Assembly: GCA_028023455.1 (NCBI GenBank)
Contig: JAQFVV010000017.1
Span: forward strand, 6,356,098 to 6,420,097
DNA: 64,000 bases
Direction: 5' to 3'
Source: Epiperipatus broadwayi
Lineage: Eukaryota; Onychophora; Udeonychophora; Euonychophora; Peripatidae
In this document: positions 58,532 through 64,000 of the stretch, in pieces
Layout of the letters: every line of letters begins with the position of its first letter
Position numbering within the stretch: the first letter of the stretch is position 1
The notes under the pieces: generated by a model
Seen by the model: only the letters and a program-made list of their open reading frames with translations
Told to the model about the DNA's origin: nothing
The model's database searches: none
Made by a program: the position numbers and the translations under genes

Positions 58532-59055
58532 TTCCTTATATATTGCCATTCAGTGCAAGCCAGAGTAATCAATAGATGCCAGGAGGCTTGTGCATAAAAT
58601 GCCCACCTAATGCCTACTCATCCAATATCCCCAGACTAGTTTCTGGCTTGTAGCCTTCATCAGTGAGGAGCCTTGGATCTGAGAGCACTGCACCTAGATC
58701 TTAGGATCCAGCAGCCACCTTTTATCTCTATTTAACTACAAAAACCCTATAATATTTTCAATCCAAGCTCATTAGCTTATATAGCCATATAGGTCTGAAC
58801 TCAGTTCAGTACGTATACATTTTGGTGTCTTTGGTTCTTTAATAACCAATTTAATAATTCCTCACTGATGAAGGCCACAAGCCAGAAGCTAGTCTGGGGA
58901 TATTGGATGAATAGGTACTAGATGGGGATTTTATGCACAAGCCTTCTGGCATTCATTGATTGCTATGGCTTGCACTGACTGGCAATACATATGGAGAGTT
59001 TTGCCTGTTTTAATAACAGTTATAAGCAAGCATAAGAAATAGTGATCATGTGAGA
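58532..59055. mobile_element. Hammerhead foldback repeat, copy M (two arms)
   Basis: Inverted arms with an intermediate-length centre (gaactcagttcagtacgtat, ttggtgtctttggttcttta). The left arm core (58620-58678, minus) is intact. The right arm core (58858-58907, plus) keeps CTGATGA but has GAAGC in place of GAAAC and lacks the outer 5' stem strand. It ends with cagttataagcaagcataag. Confidence 0.75.
58620..58678 (-). ncRNA. Hammerhead ribozyme candidate, intact core (copy M)
   Basis: CTGATGA, stem II GGC-TACAA-GCC, GAAAC, TAG and GTC are all present. Stem I is complete: ATCCAA/TTGGAT outer and TCCTCA/TGGGGA inner, with GGC and TA internal-loop strands that could form the tertiary contact with loop II. 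Apart from one loop-II base it is identical to the copy C motif. Confidence 0.6.
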
Positions 59056-59801
59056 ATATATATTAGTGACTTGTATTTTCAACTAGTGTCCTGCTGGTTG
59101 AATTCCAATAATTAACTCAGTCTTAATTATACATGCACTCTGCACAGTTCTTTATAGTATTGAACGATAATATTGAATTTTTGTTATACAATATTTTATT
59201 TTACTCTGATAACACTTTTTAGTTAACTTCTTATTACAATGTTCTCTTCAGCGTATTTCACTGCTCACAGACTATTGGTTTAGCAAGCACTTTACTGTTC
59301 ACATTACACTTAGCACTGAACTGCTCTTTGGCTTCATTCTTAATGTTCTTCTGACATTTCAGATATTCCATATTGTTTTTTAGATATAATTTGTATATGT
59401 TTTATTATTATCTCCATGGATTTTAGAAAATCCAGATTATTTTGGCAAATTTCATAATTTCACATATTAAGCAATTTAATTATTTCTAGAGTGACTACAC
59501 AATTTACTCAATATATGACAATAACTATATACAATTTATTCTGAGTGTTGCCTCTGAATATAGTCTGATTGGTTAAAGCTTCATCTTGAATTCACTATTC
59601 ATGAATCTAACAGTTCCACATTCAATTCCCATGTAATATTGTCACTGATCAAGTTAGAAACATCTGAAGAACAGACAATAACACCATTTGAGACTGTGTT
59701 TTATATATTAACCTGATTATTAATAGTTGTTTGCATTTAAAAAAGTTTAAATAAAGTTCAAATTAAAAAAAAAACAACATTAAATAACTGTGATAAATGT
59801 T

Positions 59802-59955
59802 AGAAAATTTTAAATTGTATTTAAACTTTTCAAATTCGAATAACTTATTGTAATAACGCACGCACACATATACAGACAACACTTACTAACCTATGTTGAC
59901 TATTTGTGTGTTATTACTAATAAGTTGTTCGTATTTGAAAAGTTTACAATTTTCT
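59802..59955. repeat. Inverted repeat, about 50-bp imperfect arms
   Basis: The arms aacttttcaaattcgaataa..attgtaataac and gttattactaataagttgtt.. pair with a few mismatches around a centre of about 48 bp. Confidence 0.65.
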
Positions 59956-60008
59956 CTATGTAGTATTATAACTTTATCTTTCTTATTGCATTGCCAAATC
60001 CATATGAC

Positions 60009-60083
60009 ATTAATATCATTTACTTTATTATTTTTACAATGCTTATAAAGCATTGTAAAAATAATAAAGTAAATGATATTAAT
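60009..60083. repeat. Perfect 36-bp palindrome with 3-base loop
   Basis: The arms 60009-60044 (attaatatcatttactttat..) and 60048-60083 are exact complements separated by ata. Such long perfect palindromes decay quickly, so it is young or actively maintained. Confidence 0.9.
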
Positions 60084-60469
60084 ATTTAAAAGTTTCTATA
60101 CATTCAACAGTTAATGGTAGATGATGGAAATAGTTCAACACATTATCACATATGATATACCATCATCACAAACCTTCAGGCAAGTACGTTAAATAATTAA
60201 TTGTAAATAATGGAAATTGTCTAACAAACATATAATTACAAATAAAATGCCCTCAAAATGATAGGCATTTATCGGATTTACTCACATATTTCCTATTGAA
60301 TATATAGCATACCTAGCATACCTTTATTTTTTTAAAACATACTCTTCCTTATCAATTTTAAACTATTTTAAATACAAAATAAATAATAGTAGGGAAAGTA
60401 ATCACTTTTTCTCAAACTCCACTACTTTTACAATCTGAACGCCATCTATATCGAATCCTAGTATACCTT

Positions 60470-60571
60470 AGTTTCAAAAAGCGGCGCATGCGTCCTTTTT
60501 ACTTAGCCGAGTGTGAGTTTATATAGCAGAATCCATTTGATGGATTGAAAATATGATATCTCAGAGAAGAA
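60470..60571 (+). promoter_or_regulatory. Putative promoter and first exon of a plus-strand gene
   Basis: A CpG-containing palindrome gcggcgcatgcgtcc (60481-60495) matches the NRF-1 site core GCGCATGCG, which is striking in this AT-rich DNA. Downstream, an ATG at 60553 is followed after 19 bases by a gtaagaaat donor (60572). Joined to 60684-60742 this ATG frame stops early, so it may be an upstream ORF or 5' UTR. Confidence 0.35.
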
Positions 60572-60683
60572 GTAAGAAATTTTTATTTGGAATATATTTC
60601 TTTACAGTTTTTAATTTGGATGAAAGAAACCTTCATAAAAAATGCTTGTTTGATTCTTTACTTTGTTAGTTCTTGCTATTCAG

Positions 60684-60742
60684 GCACGAAAAAAGCGAAT
60701 CAAGGCAAAAACCAAGTACAAAGCAAATGAAGGAAAAAAGAG
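60684..60742 (+). other. Candidate 59-bp exon with clean splice sites
   Basis: Preceded by ttcttgctattcag and followed by a consensus gtaagt donor. One frame gives a basic peptide (ARKKRIKAKTKYKANEGKKR). Another reads HEKSESRQKPSTKQMKEKR and would run on in frame into a possible exon after 61631 (ttttttggcag). I cannot name a protein, and coding status is unproven. Confidence 0.3.
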
Positions 60743-60759
60743 GTAAGTTGAACACAAGC

Positions 60760-63400
60760 AAATATATCACTTATTCTAATAATAGTATTAAATTTATTGT
60801 TATATGGATCTTTTTTTACCACATTTTTATAGTTTGCATTTATTTTATTTTTTACGAAGTTTGAATTGAATTAAAAGTTTGTGATATGTTTGGTTGTGTG
60901 TTGACTAAAATTTATTTTAACTACTCTAATAAAAATATTATTTTATTAACTAAAATAATCCGATTTTCGTAATTTCGATTGTTCTGTAATTTTTATGAAA
61001 TCTATTTCTCGATTATGTTTGTTGAAAATATCACATTAGAACATGTAGATAAGATCTGTTATACCGCACGCTCATAAGTACAAATACGTTTTCGCCAAAC
61101 GTTATACTTTATTAAGTTATTTGTTCTTTGCTAGTTTTTCAAGTTCATATTGAATGTACATTCTTTTTACTAATAGTAAAATGATGATTATTTATGCCCG
61201 TCAAAATCTAAATTGATCGTTGTCCAGATTTTTTTTTTTATAATACAGTTTTAAATATTCAATTAATTGGTACACATTAGGCTCTCTTAACGTTTATCAT
61301 TTCGAGCCTCTAATCTGGAAAAAAAAAAACGTTATTAAAATTGTTTGTTGTACTAAGTATATATTTTGTAAATAAAATTTTTAGTTCACCATTCTTACTT
61401 TGTTTATAATCTTAAGACTATTACGTAGATTTAATTTGATATATTTATACTGATTTAAATTGTTTATTTTGATTTCTAGTTAATTGAATAAATACTTTCC
61501 ATTGTTTTTAATGTTGAGCGCTGATTGTACTCTAAAATCAGTTAATATTGCAAAATAATCCTAACTGTTATAGTAATATTTATGATGTAGTCTCAAAATC
61601 GAGATGCTAGAATAAATTATTTTTTTGGCAGGAAGCAATGACAATGATCCGGTGTTATCACTTGGTCGTATTACTTTGTTGCCTAGTTAATCCAACGTGC
61701 CTTCAGGCAAAATTAATATACTAGTTACTTATTTATTATTGAACTTGTCTCATTTTATATTTTCCTGTTCTTGTAATTAAATGTTTTTTTTGCTGTCAAA
61801 AGTTTTGGATGTAGATTTCCCAGGTATGTTATTTATATGTACACGAGGAATGTAGAAGTGTGTCATTACTACCTGTATTCAAATGATATAAGATCTTATT
61901 AAAGTTTATGAAGCGATTTTAAAGTTGAGATGCTAGAATAAATTATTAAAGAAGTAGGAATCAAGCACATTGTAGTATCGACAGTGATTAAGTTTTTATT
62001 CTTAATCATAGTACTGTGTATTCCATTATTTATTTTATCTGCCTTTGGGCAGAAGAATCTAACTTTAATATAGATATAGTAAATAAAGATGCACAATAGG
62101 TTCAGCTAATAGATATTTATATTATTCATTGCTGAGATTTGTGATTAACCCAATGTTTATTATATTCAATTTCATACCCATACAAGAAAGGGGGATATCA
62201 ATATTTAATCATTTTATGTGGTATAAGTATGGTCATCATTCGATGATCATGCAAAAGTCTTTAATATAAACTTTTTATATATTTGATTTTAATAAATTGA
62301 AAAATAATAACACAAATAACATATAATTACAAAGATCAAAATAATATTTAGAATTAAAATAAATATCTGTATTCTCAAGTTACTTTTGATAATATTTTTG
62401 TATAAATGTAAAAAATAAGATATTGATAACATTATTTAATAAATTATATCTTCTATACTTATAAAGATATCTTGGTTTCTAGGATGAATTGGCCGTCAGG
62501 GAGATATTTTATGTGAGTTGTCTTTTTTATAAAAGAATCATTTTAGATATGTGTTAAATATCAATGGTTTGAATGTTGTTCTAGTTTCTACATACATGTA
62601 TTACTTATGTGCCACGTATGAGCATATATAGATGGATGCATGCAAAATTTTATTACTAATCTGTCTATATTACTTCTTTGCAAACATTATGTTTCAATGA
62701 GATTTACAACCTTAGTTTATATTTAAATCTAAATTTAAAATTATGATTAAACAAAGGGTAATATGCACATACAATCAAGAATAATCAAACACATTAAAGG
62801 TACAACTTTATTATCTATAATAGAAATAATATTTAAGCTAACTTTTAAAAATAACAGCTTTATTATTATTAACTTACAAGATCTATCCATTTAAATTACA
62901 CACAGGAAATTAATAATATATCAGTTGTTTTTTTTAAATCAACAAATTAAATTATTTAACTATTAAAAAGATTAATGAGCAAGTAGATGATATGAATATA
63001 AACATTTTGTAATTACAATATCATACTAATATGAAACCGTTTCCTCATTTCTTTCACAGAAATCAAACATATATTCAATACATATATGAGAAAATACTTA
63101 AAATTCTACTTTTATAATTTTTTTTAATAAACTCACATACAAAAATAAGTAGAAAATAAAATAGAAATTCATATAACACTGCAGTACTAGCCCAAACACC
63201 TTACTAAAATTCTTCCACAATCATGGTTTCATCTATTAGCAGATAGACAAATGAAATTCAACTAAACACACAACATATATAAATATTTGAAATTCAGGCA
63301 CTCTTCATTGGCATCAGCATGTGGTTTGAGCTTTCCATCAGATTTTCTATGGTATGGATGGCTGAAGAGTTGGAAATTAATGTGAATTGAAGCCTGTCCA
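60760..63400. other. AT-rich stretch, possibly introns of the gene starting near 60.5 kb
   Basis: Apart from the acceptor-like tttttttggcag at 61620-61631, no gene feature, known repeat or long open frame was seen. The open frame on the minus strand at 61899-62096 is low-complexity. Confidence 0.3.
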
Positions 63401-63459
63401 TTAAAGTAATAAGATTTGCTATCTTAATATAAACTGAGCACTGGTTATCTATATGTGTG

Positions 63460-63625
63460 TGGGAGATGATAATCTGGACCAACTGATGAGTGCTGCTTTA
63501 GCATGAAATACGTCTGTGATTATCTTTTCTACATGTATATGGTCATGTATATCAGTGGTATGAGATAGTATGGATAGTTGAAGGGTGCTTGAAAGTCTGA
63601 GTTCAAATCCCCTATATATATACAA
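63460..63625 (+). repeat. tRNA-derived SINE with B box
   Basis: It reads ggaccaactgatgagtgctg then agcatgaaatacgt, later atatcagtggtatgag (A-box-like) and gagttcaaatcccc (B box at about 63599-63612). Same family as 14550-14816, 4436-4565 and the pair near 40 kb. Confidence 0.6.
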
Positions 63626-63634
63626 CATATATAT

Positions 63635-63945
63635 ACAAAACAAAATACCCTTCCCATCTTTCACTTCAACAACCAATTTCCTTTTATATCAAAGGATGTC
63701 TTTATGAGATTGATGATCTCATATTCAAAAAATATTTATCATCAATGTTTCTTTTATTCTCTTCAATTCACTTTTTTCATAAAAGATAATCTCTGCATTG
63801 TCAAATAATATTTTATGACCTATATTCAGTTCATGCTAAAAAAATTTTAAATCTGAGGCTATCAATCTCATGAAGACATACATCTTTGGATGTGAAAGGA
63901 AGTTGGTTATTGAAGTGAATGATGGGAAGAGTATTTTGTTTTGTG
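63635..63945. repeat. Foldback element, about 85-bp inverted arms
   Basis: The ends acaaaacaaaatacccttcc.. and ..gagtattttgttttgt are inverted. Pairing continues inward through tcacttcaa, aaccaatttcctttt, gatgtctt and atgagattgat with small mismatches. The middle of about 150 bp is AT-rich. Confidence 0.7.
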
Positions 63946-64000
63946 TATATATATATTGTAAATCAATTCAATTTTGTAAAATGGTACGGAAAAGAGTTGA

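Noticed and set aside
60553-60742. Protein starting at ATG 60553 spliced to 60684-60742
   Set aside because: The joined frame hits a stop within the second exon, giving about 20 residues. It is more likely an upstream ORF or UTR.

Overview
The window looks like a piece of an AT-rich invertebrate animal genome. The evidence is roughly 70% or more A+T, GT-AG introns, and many degraded transposable elements: Penelope-like elements, RTE, Jockey and R2/R1-like LINEs, Gypsy, a pogo/Tigger-like element, tRNA-type SINEs and foldback MITEs. I cannot name the species. No prokaryotic gene, operon, CRISPR array, rRNA or intact tRNA gene was seen.

One host gene is recognisable. Two exons of the pseudouridine synthase PUS7 (TruD family) lie on the minus strand: a first coding exon at 12289-12524 and the next at 244-331. 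They are separated by an intron of about 12 kb packed with repeats. The rest of the gene lies beyond the left edge. A second, weaker host signal is a CpG-containing, NRF-1-like promoter at about 60.48 kb, followed by candidate plus-strand first exons.

Layout. 0-12.5 kb: PUS7 exons and intron, holding a MITE with TIRs (4789-6140), a Gypsy gag-pol remnant (6.3-8.15 kb), a MITE (9111-9493) and an RTE endonuclease (9.56-10.3 kb). 13-16 kb: a Penelope-like endonuclease, a head-to-head SINE and foldback repeats. 16-24 kb: mostly anonymous AT-rich DNA. 24-26 kb: LINE tails. 29-34 kb: nested foldback hairpins. 34-45 kb: the densest element cluster, with a LINE, a Gypsy element with one LTR, SINEs, a Jockey-like RT, another LINE RT and a Penelope-like endonuclease. 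46-52 kb: duplications, two Penelope-like endonucleases and a Gypsy protease remnant. 55-59 kb: a Tigger-like transposase, an RTE tail, a Penelope-like endonuclease, a tRNA-like SINE and more foldback repeats. 60-64 kb: palindromes, the putative promoter and SINEs.

The most interesting system is a high-copy foldback repeat (about 13 copies or fragments here). Each arm carries a motif that folds as a minimal type I hammerhead ribozyme: CUGANGA and GAAA core, a two-part stem I, a 3-bp stem II, a tiny stem III and a GUC cleavage triplet. Several copies have intact cores, and pairing bases co-vary between subfamilies. A related motif sits in an unrelated-looking MITE (9111-9493). Simpler CTGANGAA...GAAAC hairpins occur in Penelope-like and LINE 3' regions. 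This suggests hammerhead-bearing, probably Penelope-related non-autonomous elements have spread through this genome.
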